NCBI GenBank assembly: GCA_005408345.1
Contig: SEMN01000331.1
Span: forward strand, 373,492-437,491
DNA length: 64,000 nt
Direction: 5' to 3'
Source of the DNA: Macquaria australasica
Taxonomy: Eukaryota > Chordata > Actinopteri > Centrarchiformes > Percichthyidae
The stretch's first letter is position 1, and every line of letters begins with the position of its first letter. Below, piece after piece: positions 40,590 to 53,627 of this stretch. Below the pieces are notes generated by a model that searched no databases, had not been told where the DNA came from, and saw nothing but the letters and a program-made list of their open reading frames with translations. A program made the translations under genes and the position numbers.

Positions 40590-40622
<33 letters not shown>

Positions 40623-40701
40623 GAGTCTGTCATTTTCCTGTGTTTTCTCCACTTGTCTCGAGGAAACAACCAATTTCCTTTGAACATTTCAATTTACCTC
40701 A

Positions 40702-40751
<50 letters not shown>

Positions 40752-41520
40752 TCTCTCCCACACTTTCTCAGCCTTGCTCGCTCTGTCTCTCTCCTGATTG
40801 GCTGTGGATTACACGCTCACTATTGACTGGTTATTAATTAATGTCTAGTCAAACAGGGTTTCCCAGTACAAACAAAGTAAAATACCATGAAGTCAGAAAG
40901 ACAGGACAACAAACAGCCAGCAGGAGCTTTTCCAGCTTCTTCTTCTTCTTCTTCTCATCTTCAGTCATTTTGAGTGTCTTTGTTGTCATTTTACATCTCT
41001 ACTCATTTGGCATCTTGTTTTTCAAATTTTGCATCTCTTTTTGGTAATTTTGGGTGTCTTTGTAGTCATTTATTTTCTTTTTTGTGGTTATTTTACATTT
41101 CTGTAGTCATTTGGCATCTCTTTTTGGTCATTTTATTTCTCTTTGTAGTCGTTTTGTGTTTATTTCAGTGACATTTTTGCAGGTGAAGGCCCCTCCATGT
41201 TAAAGTGAATACATATGAACACATCCAGGGAGTGTCACACCAGTCAGGACTAATCATTAACAGGACTAATCAAGGAAGTTGAGGCACTGAACCAAAACTA
41301 GTTCAGCTCAGTCAGTATTACAGCAGCAGAGTGAGACATCTTCCCACAAACACTCTCTGAGACTGAACCAACTGCAGTGTGTATGTAATTATGTCCGAAG
41401 AAGACAAAACAAGATCAAATCTGAAAAATTGTGAACAAATGTGTGTTTTAAAGTTCAGTGTGTGTTTGGTGGTTTGTGTTGCTGCTGCCAACTGTTTCAT
41501 CTAGTTTCTCCAAAGAAGAG
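40101..41520. other. Intergenic, microsatellites and pyrimidine tracts, no gene seen
   Basis: Holds (CA)n at 40450-40486 and 40592-40621, a (CT)n tract at 40704-40748, and at about 40,955-41,170 a loose minisatellite of 'tcattttgcatctctttttg'-like words. No wdr17 exon was recognised. Confidence 0.6.
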
Positions 41521-41525
41521 TGTGC

Positions 41526-41584
<59 letters not shown>
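41521..41584. repeat. (GT)n microsatellite, about 30 units
   Basis: Long pure GT run. The 134-aa frame across it contains poly-Cys-Val and is spurious. Confidence 0.95.
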
Positions 41585-41586
<2 letters not shown>

Positions 41587-42184
41587 CAGTATACAGACTG
41601 ACCACATTAACACGCAGATCTTCGTCTCCTCCTCAGCTCATGTTTTGGATTTCTGTGAATGGATCTTCAGACGAGTCCCCGCTGTAGAAAAACACAGAAA
41701 ACCGTTGCAGGCCTCAGTTTCCCCACATCACACAGAGTACCTGAACGCCTCCTTCAGTCTGTACAACCTAATGTTTGAATGTTGTTGGACGGTCACTCTG
41801 TGGTTACTAATGATGCTGTCAGGTAACTGTGAGAACATTATCTAGTTGTGTGCTAACACATTGTAGTTTATGCTACTTATATTTCACCATCTGATATCTC
41901 TGAGATCACAACTTAATTATGTCGTTTTCCAATGTTTCTGTGGCGCTCACATTCTCAGGATCTCAGTGCTCATGAACGTTATCTGAATGTTATTTGAACT
42001 TCATTATCTCCTCGTCTCAAAAATAGCACGTTTCTATAGTGATTAAACTTAAAACTGTTTTAGACAGATACATTTTTGCGAGACTGAAAATTACAACAAT
42101 AAAACAAAATGTTGAAAATAAAATAAGCACCAGGAATTAAAAATAATATAAAACCCAACACGAACGTGATCGTCTGCACAAAGT

Positions 42185-42370
42185 TTTTGTGGAGACATTT
42201 CACTAAAAAAACCAATAATGTGAACCTGATGGTGGCGCTAGAGGAAAGGTCAGTGGATCACCAAAGGCAGTAAGATGCATCCTCTGAGGACCACGAGTGT
42301 CTGAACAACATTTCATGATGATTCATGCTTCAGTTATTTCAACACTGCCACACTGCTAGCATGGCTAACA
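42185..42370. repeat. Dispersed teleost repeat
   Basis: Contains 'gatggtggcgctagagga', 'cagtggatcaccaaag' and 'gctagcatggctaa'. These also occur, diverged, at 60,390-60,565, so the two are copies of one dispersed family. Confidence 0.65.
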
Positions 42371-42697
42371 ACCTGTTAGCTTAAAACATTAACTGTTTCT
42401 GAGTTATTGTTGCTTTTAAAAGTCATTCTTCATGGTCTCCGCTGCTTCTCCACAGATAAAGTAAAGCATAAAGTTGTGGAAATATTCTGACATTTGGAAA
42501 GGATTCTTCTCTGTTGCCGTGGTGAAATGGTATCATACTCTGTGAGTCCAGTTTTGGCATCTCAGTGTGAACGAAGCCGAACAGAAATTAAATTAATTCA
42601 GTTTGCAGAGACGAAAAAATGCAAAGTGAGTGTGTGTGTGTGTGTGTCGCCTCGAGGAAAATCAGCTCAACTTTCATTCATATTGAAATGAACCAGC

Positions 42698-42899
42698 GAG
42701 AGAGAAGAAAGGAGGATTAGGGAGAGATAAGAGAGGAAGAGAGGAGAGGAGGAAGTAAGGAGGGAAAGGAGGTGAGGAAGAGGAAGGAGAGGAAGAGAGA
42801 AAAGGAGAGAGGAGGAGAGGAGAGTAGCAGACAGGAGGAGACAGTGTGACATTATCTGTTTCCTTGTTTTGCTGTCAGAGAGAAAACTAATCCACTGTC

Positions 42900-42952
<53 letters not shown>
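42698..42952. repeat. Purine-rich (GGA/GA) tract followed by (CA)n
   Basis: 42698-42842 is almost pure A/G on the plus strand (aggaggaag-like). 42899-42952 is (CA)27. Confidence 0.95.
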
Positions 42953-42957
<5 letters not shown>

Positions 42958-43845
42958 GTGCAAAGCAAAAAATTATTTTCCACATAGAAACAAAAAGTTT
43001 TCTCAGAGGTCGCAGCAGATTTTTAATTACTCAGAAAATGAAGAACTGAGCCGAGGTTCATCCAGTAAACAGTCTCCATGTGGTTTCTCTGTAGCTGCAG
43101 TTATTTTTCTGAGGAGGTCTTCAGCTCCATTTCTGTACTGTGGCAGCGTCTGAATCGCAAATACATTTACCCAAAATATCAGCACATGCGGTGATTCTTT
43201 TATCGTTTGCTCCCTTTTGTCTTGACTTCACACAGGACTAGTATTACCTGGGGACCTATAGTAATTTGTAATAACTGCGAAGGTCGTCTGTGATCTTAAT
43301 CTCGTGCAAATCTGCCACGTCTGTAATTTTCTACGAGGTTTTTTTGTTTTCTCCACGCCTCTTTACCGGTTGAGAATTATGGAGGCTGTGTTGAATTATA
43401 AAGGAAAGTTTTGACAGCATCTGAAGTCCTGTACAGACGGACACCAATCAAACTGAGTGTGTCTTTGCGCGCATTTTGTATTTCGTCGCCTCAACTCGCT
43501 ACCAGCCTCCGTTGGTTAGCTGCGCTATGTTAGCGGGAGAAGACGGTGGGAATGAGAGGCGAACCGCTTCAAGAATTACAATTTCCCACTAAAATAAAGT
43601 GCTGGTTGTGGATCAGATACACGCCGAATTAAAGACAGACTCATGAAACTTTTAATTCACCGTGAGTGATGGTATTTGAGGAGTTTTTCATCCGTTACCA
43701 GAGTAATTACCGCTTTGCTGCTTCCTGCGCGCCTGCCTTCTGACGATATTAAACATGTTTTTCTTCTAAGCAGCTCTTGTCAATCAGGAAGCGGCTACAT
43801 GTCTGTCTGTCTGTGGATCTACGCAGATAAGGACATTAAAGAGCT

Positions 43846-43880
<35 letters not shown>

Positions 43881-45648
43881 CCCAAACCTCAATAACACGT
43901 TGTGCACACCTGAGCTTCAAGCAAGCTGATTGGTTGATCCAACTCACTGTTATGTTTTATGTTTCTTTTTCAAGGAGATATTCACACATCAGCTATCTCA
44001 GATGCAGGTGTGTCATCGCTTCAGTCTTAAGGAAAAAAAGATCTGAGCTTCATGTTTGCTATTTATTCTTTTATAAGCCAAGAAAATATCTTTCTTTTTC
44101 ATTAATTCTTCTTATTCTTTGCCAAGAAAATATCTTTCTTTTTCATTAATTCTTCTTTGCCTTTCTTTGTCCCTTCCTCCCTTTCTTTAGCTGAACATTT
44201 GACTCCCCCGTCTCACTTTTCCCTGGACAATTTTGCACCCCAACATCCTGTTTTCATGCCAAAATTATTCAGGAGATTCCCGTGATAATTACTTCTGTCT
44301 TTTAACAAACTAAAAATGTGTTTTAAACCATCAGCCGGCCCAACGTCACACCACTTTCTGTCCAAACTCCAGCCTCGTTAACGAGTCCAGTCAGTGCAGA
44401 ATGAAGTATTTACACTTGAAGACTCTGTTCAGTAATGTGACGTGGAGCAGTTTCTTTATTTTACTGTTTCAACTCTTTTTCCGTTGACTGTGGGGAAGCT
44501 GTTACCATGGTTACCACGGATTATACTTGTTATCAGAAAATGAATTACAGTCTCCTCTCTCTCTGTCTTCCTGTCCTCCATTAAACTGACTGTGTGTGTG
44601 TTATCTAAAATGGGATTCCTCTGAACAGACAGAAGACATTTAGAATAATAACAACCTACACACTGCTGCTGTCCGTCCCTCCTCATTTCCTTCTTCACCT
44701 CCTCCCTTTCTCTCTGACCTCCTTTCTTCCATCACTCATTTCTTTCTTTCCTGCAGTCTGTCTTCCCTCTCGCTTTGTTCTCTTTCTTCGTGCTGATCAG
44801 AAGCGGATGGAGTTCGACGCAAAGCGATGACGTCGATCCGAGCCTGATTGTTCGATGGATGCAAGATCTCTTTGCCTTCTTCTTTGTCTTTCTTTCTCGT
44901 TCCCTCCTTTTCCTTCTCCTTCTTCATCCTTTCTTTATTTCCTCTTTTCTCCTTTCCTTGCCTGGTGTCAGACTTCAAATGACAGATTTGTTCAGTAACT
45001 CAAACAGGTCTGTTGTTGTGCTCACTGACGGCCGTTTCTCCCAGTTTGACAAACATTCGACCAATCAGAGTTCAGTGCGAGAGATTAAGAATAATCTTAC
45101 ATTAGCTACCTCGCTAAAATAACGACAGAATAATGGTTGACGAGCGTGGACTGTACGTGTTGCGGCTGCACTTACAGAAATAAGAACTTTTAAATTGATA
45201 TATTTCTTGGATCAGTGTAGTTGACTGCCACCATCACAGCTTCGGTGTCGACTCACAATGACGTTGTCGTGATATATAATTCGCTCCTGATTGATTAGGA
45301 CGCAACCTTCCAACAAGAAACAATGTCAGACTGAATGAATGAAGGAAAGCAAAATGGCTTTCAGTCTGATTCTTCCTTCCTCTCTCTCTTTATTTTTTGT
45401 GTTACCTTCCTCTTCCTTTCATCTTTTTATTTTTATCTCCACATGCAGCAGCTCTTCTTGTTGGTTATAAACTCACCGTTTTGCCTGAGAAAAACGACAG
45501 ATTCAATTTGATTTCGGAGTGAAATGACAGACTGACTCTTTTCCATTCACATATAACACCAAAGTACTCCTCTCTCTCGCTCTCTCTCTATCATCTATTT
45601 AGCTCATTTCTCTCTCTGTCACTTTCTCTCTGAGTCCCATTTATCTCT

Positions 45649-45697
<49 letters not shown>

Positions 45698-46390
45698 GTG
45701 TAAACTCTCAGTGTGTATCCACGGTGAGATTTCCCATGATGCCGTGGGAAAAAACAGGAGTCATTCATCACTGAGGATCAAGTTTGGAGAGATGTCACAC
45801 ACCTACACACACTCACACACACATACAGCTCTAGAAGTTGCTGGTTTGAATCCCGACACTTTGTTCATTCTTCTTCTTCTTCATTTAAATAATGAAAGCT
45901 CTCTGCCAGCTTGCAATTTGAGCTGTGACATATATTGAGGAAAAGTGGGCCACCTGACTGTTCACTTTGTTTCCATGGCAACCGGCTACCATCAACAGCA
46001 CTAATGAGAAAGTGTCAGACACTTACAAACTACTACTACAACCAACTTCACTACTACTGTTACTGTTTTCGACGCGCTTAACGCTTCAAGCTTTTCGATC
46101 ACCTTTGAGCCTCTATAGGAGAGCTCACTTGTCCATGAATTAGTCATCCCTTTGTGCAGTCAAAAATAACATCAAAGTGATTTTTAGATGCACTTTTTTA
46201 TTATTAAAAAGGGAAAAAAAAGGTCTCTCTGGTGAATTATTGGAAATACTCCTCTTCCTCTCAGCCTCTGGATGGTTGTGTAATCGTCTACAGCTGTTGA
46301 CTGGCTGAGCTCCGGCAGGGGAACGTAAACAACCTGTAGCTCACAAGCAAAGATCAGACAGCAATCTTTAGCAGTGGTGCTGAACAGTAA
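42953..46390. other. Intergenic, no gene recognised
   Basis: Contains (CA)n at 43846-43878 and 45652-45696 and pyrimidine-rich stretches around 44,690-44,960 and 45,550-45,640. The reading frames are short and low in complexity. Confidence 0.55.
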
Positions 46391-46404
46391 GGTGTGTATA
46401 GTGT

Positions 46405-46826
46405 GTTCAGGCTGCGGTGGTGTGGGCTGCAGGGAGTGCCGAAAACAAAACGCAGCTGTGAAAACTTAAAACAGAAGCAACTTTTGGGGAAACGCAACCA
46501 ACGTCACGCTGCAGCGGGCCAGTCACAGCAGCGATCAGACCGGTAGACGCCCAGGTGAAGAAGAACTTTGTTTACCATGTAGCATTAGCTGTTTACTGAG
46601 CAACTGTGAAGATGGAAGAGAGACTGATCGATTAGCTCTGTGATTACTGTACATCAGCTGTTCAACCCTGCCACGAGGGAGCACAAAGACGTTAATCGCA
46701 GTGCAGTCGCTTGGCTTGTGACGCTCTTCAAGCTGGGATTGCTGGTTCATATGTGACACTCCCACACTGCCGCACAACCCTGCGGTTAATCGCCGCAACG
46801 CCTTATTCTGTCTGAATCTGGCCTGA
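46405..46826. mobile_element. PIF/Harbinger-like MITE, second copy, left end damaged
   Basis: Diverged along its length from 26219-26685: 'gttcaggctgcggtgg', 'gcaactgtgaagatggaaga', 'gagggagcacaaagacgtta' and the right end 'cgccgcaacgccttattc'. The left terminal repeat is not recognisable. It holds the same MADF-like remnant (MEERLID at 46,612), interrupted by a stop. Confidence 0.75.
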
Positions 46827-47289
46827 GGACCACAGCATCATCTAAACCGGCCATATTGTCATTTGCATGCGTCCTTGTTTGTATACGTTTGAAAATAAAG
46901 AAGCACTAGCAGGAATGCTAATCTGGGTTGTTGTTTATAGTCCGAGGCTCTTGTTGTGTAGCAGATTGCTGTCTGCCTATGATAGTACAGTGATGTGTGT
47001 ATGAACTTGTATGAAAACAAGTTCCATCTATGTACACAGAGAACCAGTTTAAGTTATGTTAATGCTCTAGCTACATAGTAAGGTATCAGCCTAATGAGTA
47101 ACTATAGCAATAATTTATCTGATGAGGTTCGTCCTATTTACTGGAGTAGTGAACCTTATGGGATGGTAATGATTGTTCCAGGTATTAATCCAGGGAAACT
47201 GAGTTATGGCTTGTGAAAAACTTTTGATTTTGATTGCATTGAACTGAATATAAATTAATGGTCTTAATTTTTTTTATTTGGCAAGTGAC

Positions 47290-47412
47290 CATTGTATAAG
47301 TGGGATAATGCCCTTCAAGGTGGACATAATAAGGAATTAACGGACAACGGGGAGACGAGAACTGTCCGACGCGTAGTTGAGTGGACACCTCGTCGGGCAT
47401 TATCCCTTATAT
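47290..47412. repeat. Short palindromic (MITE-like) hairpin
   Basis: 'tataagtgggataatgccc' on the left is mirrored by 'gggcattatcccttatata' on the right, around a CpG-rich centre ('gtccgacgcgtagttgag'). Confidence 0.65.
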
Positions 47413-48195
47413 AAAACAGTTGTCAGAGACTATGACAATAAAGCTCTTTTGAATCCTGAAACCTTGAGGATATCATTAAAAGAAAACTTTGCGATTATAA
47501 TTTACAGTGACGAAATATATAACCAAGAACTCAAGGTCCTCTTATTACCTTTTCATCCCACCATCTTCCTTAGTGGATGGAATTTGCTCAATGGTCATAG
47601 AGATAACTCAATGACTGTATAACTCATTGCTCGGTTAGCATGGAGATAATTCAGGAGTCATGTGATAAGAAACAGAATGGCTCACGCACAAAGTTAACCA
47701 TTTTAATATCGTCCAATCAGAAAACACAGGAAACAACAGCAGTGCAAACAGGAAGTAGGATTGAACTCTGCTCTGCGACTTCCTGTCTCCGTCACATTTT
47801 GGTCCCAAGTCGTCATCATCATCATCATCATGAACACCATTTTCATCTACTTCAACATCTTCAAATTCCACATTTTAACTTTAAATACCACATTTGTATG
47901 ATTTACAGTGTTTATTGTACATGGGACAGATTCGTTGTGTGCTTTATGTCTGTAAACCAAATTTCCCTGACAGGACAATAATGGTTCAAAATGCACTGAA
48001 TAATTAGCATAATAATTATAATAATACTAATTAGCATTTCACATAATCAACAATTACCATCTGTGACTCAACCGCCATCATTAAATCTATCATCGTCCTC
48101 AGTCCTGATCATAAGCATAACTTTAATTATCATAATTTTAATCATCGTGACTGGCACAGCAGTCACCGCTGCTGCTGTTATCTTCATCATCTTCA

Positions 48196-48196
<1 letters not shown>

Positions 48197-48228
<32 letters not shown>
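48197..48228. repeat. (CA)n microsatellite
   Basis: About 15 CA units, preceded by a 'cttcatcat' stretch. Confidence 0.95.
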
Positions 48229-48229
<1 letters not shown>

Positions 48230-48519
48230 GACACACAGTGTATAGAAGCAGGCAGGCCCATTAATTCATATATGGCTCAATTATTAACATCAAAGCCGGA
48301 TCTAACAGAAGAGTAATAACTTCTAAAAGTCTGTCAGAGGTTCAACACACCAGACATTTCAAAAGTCCGTTATTATTCATTTTAAGTAATTTCACATTAT
48401 TCTTAAAAGTCACGTCTCCAAAGATTTATCTGGACTTTGGAGTTGGCCCCCCCAGAAAAATTCATACAGGTGTAGTTTTCCGGCACTTTTCAAGTCCAGA
48501 TCATTGTTTCCAAGACTCT

Positions 48520-49060
48520 GGACTACACAGTTCAGTGTAACGTCAGCATCATTTACATTTAAAACTCAGAGACATCCACAATCTGTAAAGTCCATCACGC
48601 TGTAAGACCTCTTATGCTGTAGAGTCCGTAGCATTACAGAGCCCATCATACTGTACAATCCATGAAAATCTGTAGAGTTCGTCACACTTTCCGTCACACC
48701 GTTACAGAATCTGTTGCATTGTATATTTTGTCACACAGAAGGATCTGTTGCACTGAAAAGACTCCATGATGTGATCAAATCTGTGGAGTTAACAGACAGT
48801 ACGGCTGTAAAATGCCCGTCAGACCGTCCGTCCATCACAAACGTCGTCGTCCATTGAAGAATCCATCGCACTTTGAATCCATCACACCTTGCAAGGTCCG
48901 TCAGGCTGAATTTCTTTAATCCATCTATCACTCTGTAGCATGAAATGTACATCTCTGCTGACTTGTTAGATTTTAACGTCACATTGTAAATCCCATCACA
49001 CCACAGAATCCGTCATGCTGCAGAATCTGTCGTGCTGTAAATTCCTTCACCTCTTTGTCT
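48520..49060. repeat. Degenerate minisatellite of 20-26-bp units
   Basis: Many diverged copies of a theme like 'tgtagaatccatcacac' ('ctgtagagtccgtagcatt', 'ctgtagagttcgtcacact', 'gaatccatcgcactttg', 'cagaatccgtcatgctg'). No reading frame runs through it. Confidence 0.65.
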
Positions 49061-51717
49061 GTCAACCAAGCTGTAAAAGTCCACTAATGATGAACTTGAA
49101 TCTGTCGCGTCCCATTTAAAAAGCCACATCGTCTGCATATAATGACACTCAACATAAGCCAGATAGTCTCAGTTGTCTTGTTGGCCCTTTCCTTTGCCCC
49201 AGTTATACTATCCTACATTTATTCATCCATGTGGGGACAAAAAAAAAAGGTTGATTGACAGCCAACTACTGATTGGCTAAAAACATATCTTAGTGTTTAT
49301 TGTAGTTTTCGTCCAGCAGCTGAGGCCGATGTGCCTCATCCAACAACTTTCTGGTTTTGTGCTTCGTGAAACCACAAAGATCTGTTGAGTTTTTATTTGA
49401 TCAGTGAGTTTTAATCTCCAAGGTTGCACTCAGTCAGAATGGTTGTCATACAGTAGTAACTCTGTCAGCTTTATAGTCCCCCTGACTCCTTTCAGTTTCA
49501 CACAAAGAAAGATTTCTCTGCACACTCATCTATCCGTCAGTTCCTTTATTCAGTTAGTCTCTTAGGAGTTACTGGAAGGTTTTACGAGGTCACTAAATAA
49601 GGAGCAAGTTCATTGGCTGACAGACGTCAGGTGGATGGAGTTTGGTGTCAAAATCGTTCCCTATTTTTGTTTACTGCTATGTTCACTTTCTGTCATTTCA
49701 ACTGCCTGAATTGTAAATGTAAAATATGTACTTTGTTGTGCCTGCAATTCCTACAATTAAATTAGAATTGCAGCGTCCAGAGAATGAGTAGTTTTACCAA
49801 AAAAGGCATTAGCCATTTGACATGAAACCAACGGTGGCCCAAAATGATGATGTTTGATATGTTTCTTCAATCTTAATTTACTACAAAATTTACAACTTAA
49901 ACAGAAAAGTAAATGAGTGAACAAGGGAATGATTTCTGACACAGTTTGACGTTTGAAATTGAGGAAGAACAAGGCTTGATGCCCTGGATCATGTTCTCTG
50001 TTTTGTTTCTCTCAATTGTAAAATCATCAACAGATTATTAAGAAGAAAATACCAGCTTGAAGAAACTAAGAAAGAGATATGGCAAGAAACAACTTTTGTT
50101 CTCTCGTCTTTGTCCTTTTTGCTTTTTTTTTTTAATGTTGTGAAATCACCAACATTTGTCTTTTCTGTTTGTCTCTTAAATTAAAGAACTGATTTGGTCG
50201 AGTTTTTGTGGCTGGAACCATTTAGTTATACAAAAATGTTGTTGTTTTAATAATGTATTATTTCATTGTTCTGTTATGTGTTTCTTCTGACTGTGATGCA
50301 CTTTGTACATTTGCTTTCAAAAGTGAATCATTATTTCAATAATGGTAAAAACCTGTGAGAACACCTCGTTAATTTGTTTTCACTTTAAGGTGTTTAAAAC
50401 GATTTCCAGCTCACATCAATGCAATTCAGTGGAAAAATATTCCTCCACTTGTGCCGTTCTCTATGATTTAGAGCTAAACTTTGAAGTTATTATGAGCTTT
50501 TATATTCAAAGTACATTTCTGAAGCGAGGCCCAAACAAAAAGCCTCCCAAACCCGCTGATATTGTTCTAAACTGCTGTAGTTTTTGATCCTTAAAAAAAA
50601 AAAGAAGGCTGCTTTTTAAATTCAAGCAGAAGCAGTTGAATGTGTCCTCTGAGTGCTGTGATCAGAGGACACCGAGTGAATGTAGTGTTAATTACAGCTC
50701 TGTTCAATGATCGACATGCAGCTGACTGCTGGGAAATCTGCAGTTTACCGTCAGCTGGTTTAATGTAGCGAACACAGGAAGGTCTGAGTTAAACTGTTCT
50801 GGGTCTCTGGTTAGTGAGCAATTTGGATTGGAGGCGAGATGGGGCTGAAAAAACCCACACAAACGTCATCTTAAGTCAGCCGATCAAAATGCAGAAAATT
50901 ACAGATATGAATATGTCTTCATCGTGTTACAGATTGTGCTTGTACCTTTTTAAGAGCTATATGTTTTGGTCCGGATGTTTTCCCTGGTTTGTTTTGGCTG
51001 ATTTTAGGTTCAAATTAGACGATCAAAGGTTTAGCTCGGACGCATATCGTACTTCTAACTTTCAGTACATCAACAGGAAGGTTCCACAGTTTTAATTCAG
51101 CATTGATAACGTATTAGGTTGAAGTTCAATTCAATTTCAAGAATTTTCTGATCATAATTTTCATGTATTGGCAACTAAATGTTTTGCAGAGAAACATTTT
51201 GAATCATCACAGTACTTTGTGTGTAGGCATTTCACAGGATTTATATTTAAAATATAAATCTATTGTTAAAAGTTCGTTAAGTCAAATAATCTTTTTCGAT
51301 TTAAGTTCAGAAGTGTTTGTCATTGTTGGGTGTTGTTGATCTGACAGTAGACACTTCTCTCTGTATCTATTGTCTGTCTTGAGGACGATTTAGTCATTGG
51401 GGAGTTTTGAGGCTAGCTGCTAGCTAGTAATTACTGAATCAGTGACTGCTAGCTAGCTAGTTAGCATCTTTAGTCACCTACATTTGTCTCCACCTTTTCA
51501 CATCGCAGAAACCAGTTTAACCACATCAGCCACACAAATAAATCATCTGAAATAAAAAAGTCTGAAAACTAATTTCTTTAAAAGCAAAACCAGCTGAGTA
51601 ACCGGTCAAGTCAGTCTTTTTATCATTTTATCTGACTGCATCTGTAAGCTAGCAGCGCATTAGCATTAGCTTAGCAGTCAGTTTGCAGTCACTTTGCTCT
51701 AGCTAGCTGATGTAGCG
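49061..51717. other. Downstream of trhde, no gene recognised
   Basis: AT-rich, non-repetitive by eye. Part of it is probably trhde 3'UTR (minus strand), but no polyadenylation site can be chosen with confidence. No wdr17 exon was seen on either strand. Confidence 0.5.
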
Positions 51718-51870
51718 TTAGCCGAGGGCAGAGTTCGGAGGTTTGCGCAGCCACTGGTAGAACTGCCGCCTGTGGAGGCGGTGCCAGCGCACGTTGCCCT
51801 CGACGATCTCCAGCGCCCGCGGCAACGCAGGCCCCGCCCCCACGCCGCTGGACTGGATGAACTCCTTTAA
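51718..51870 (-). CDS. trhde: trhde last coding exon with stop
   Basis: Acceptor 'tttctctcag'. Encodes LKEFIQSSGVGAGPALPRAL, then EIVEGNVRWHRLHRRQFYQW and a tail ending NSALG before TAA (51720-51718). It is much richer in GC than the surrounding intron. The last few residues differ from the mammalian ending, as expected for a variable terminus. Confidence 0.92.
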   Translation of the reverse strand, partial: LKEFIQSSGVGAGPALPRALEIVEGNVRWHRLHRRQFYQWLRKPPNSALG

Positions 51871-53530
51871 CTGAGAGAAAGAAAGGACAGGAAAGACAGG
51901 GAAATAATGGAGGGAAAGACGTAGAAATGGTAAAACAAGATATGAGGAAGGAAGGAAAAGGAGATGATGGAAAAGTTATTCGAATTTTAAAACCGCTCTG
52001 TGACACTAAGGAAGATAAGAAAGACAGAAATATTGCAGCCCCCAAGAGACCGAAAAGTTCATTACACTCCACAATATGATAGTTTTGTCCTAAAGGTGGT
52101 GCTGGAGAACAGATTATGGTGTCAGTCATACTTTGGCCTCTTCTCAATAGCAACGGCGACCGAGGCTCAGTGGTATTGTAGTATTTAGACCCGTCCGGCA
52201 TACCGAAATCAAGGACAAAACACGATTTCTCAGGCACGAAGTTGAAATAATTAAAACTGGTGGCCACAACAAAAACAAAGGGTTGTTACTTTATCCACGA
52301 GAGTCCCGTGTTTCTGTGTGAAGTAACATTAAGGAAAAAGAAAAGAAGGACAAATTGAAATGGGAAAACAGAATGGGGAAAAAACACTTTGCTAAAGGTG
52401 TGTCCACATACTTTTGGCCATATAGTATATCTTATTCCAGCCCAAACTGTGGAAACCAAATCGTCAGGCAGCCAACAGGTCAAAACCTAAAGGTTCGTTG
52501 ATGTTTTAGTAAAGGAAGACTTTCTGTTTTTAAAGGCAGAGCAAGAGTTATTAAAGCTAAACTGTCGTCTAAAAGGTTGATAATTAAAGAGAAACTTTCT
52601 TTCAAAGGTTCATACTAAAGAGGTAAAATTTCCAGCATGAAAGTCGAGGTATCAAAGTGAAACTTTGTTTTAACGGACTGTAATTAAACAGAAAGTTTCC
52701 AGCATGAGAGGCGAGGTATTAAAGCGAGACCTTTTTTTTTTTTTTTTTTTGTCGAAAGAGAAACTTTGTTGAAGGAAGAGAATTAATTTGATTTTTTTTC
52801 TTTCAAAGTTAAGGACTGAAGAGGAAACTTAGTGTTGTTCAGAGTTGGACAGATTCACTGGAGCGCATGGAGAAAATCCATCCCTTCAGCTCACTTTAAT
52901 GCACTTCATATCGTTAACTCTGCACTCCTCCGCTCTCCTTTACTTTCGTCTATTCCCTCTTTCTCTTCCTGCCTTCTTCTCCTCCACCCTACAATTTTAA
53001 CTCTCCTCCTTCCCTCTGTGACTCACCCAAAGACACATTTTTAAAATGTGCTTGTAGTGGGCGGAAGCAAACTGAGCTTTACTTTTCTCTAAAAACATTT
53101 TCAGGAAAATAAAACAAAATAAAAAAGGCACGTCATTCTTTTCATTTGAGGCAGATTTTGTATTCAGAGGTCTCATTTTAATTCCTGGGGATTCTGTTCA
53201 GAGGCTTCACACACACTGAAGCCCACGCTGAGGCGTTTTTGGTTTTTTGTGTTGTTTTTTTGGTTACCATACCAACAGCAGTGGTAGAGATCTCAAACAA
53301 AACGGTTTCATCACAAAAAAAAAAAAATGAAGTGAATAGACAGATTTTTATGCAGAAACACCCACAGCCCTTATTGTAATGTTGTGAACAGGATTTGTAT
53401 TCTGTCACTTCTCTGTAGTGTTTGACTTCTTACTTGTTCCCTCTGCTATTTATTTTATTTCCGATTTCTACTTTCTCCTTTAGGTAAAGCGTCTTTGAGT
53501 TTCATGAAAACCACTCCGTCAAATAGATTT

Positions 53531-53577
<47 letters not shown>

Positions 53578-53593
53578 GTGTATATAAATGTGA

Positions 53594-53627
<34 letters not shown>

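Noticed and set aside
41441..41845. 134-residue plus-strand frame
   Set aside because: The middle is a GT microsatellite giving Cys-Val repeats. The region after it matched neither wdr17 nor trhde.
43676..44149. 157-residue plus-strand frame
   Set aside because: It crosses a (CA)n array and has no conserved motif. It was considered as a possible missing wdr17 exon and does not match.
47635..47871. Asp-rich minus-strand frame
   Set aside because: The Asp run comes from an (ATC)n microsatellite, and the rest has no recognisable motif or splice support.
52000..52267. 192-residue minus-strand frame starting upstream of the last trhde exon
   Set aside because: It reads through intron into the exon in a different frame, and the trhde exon frame is established by family match and phase.
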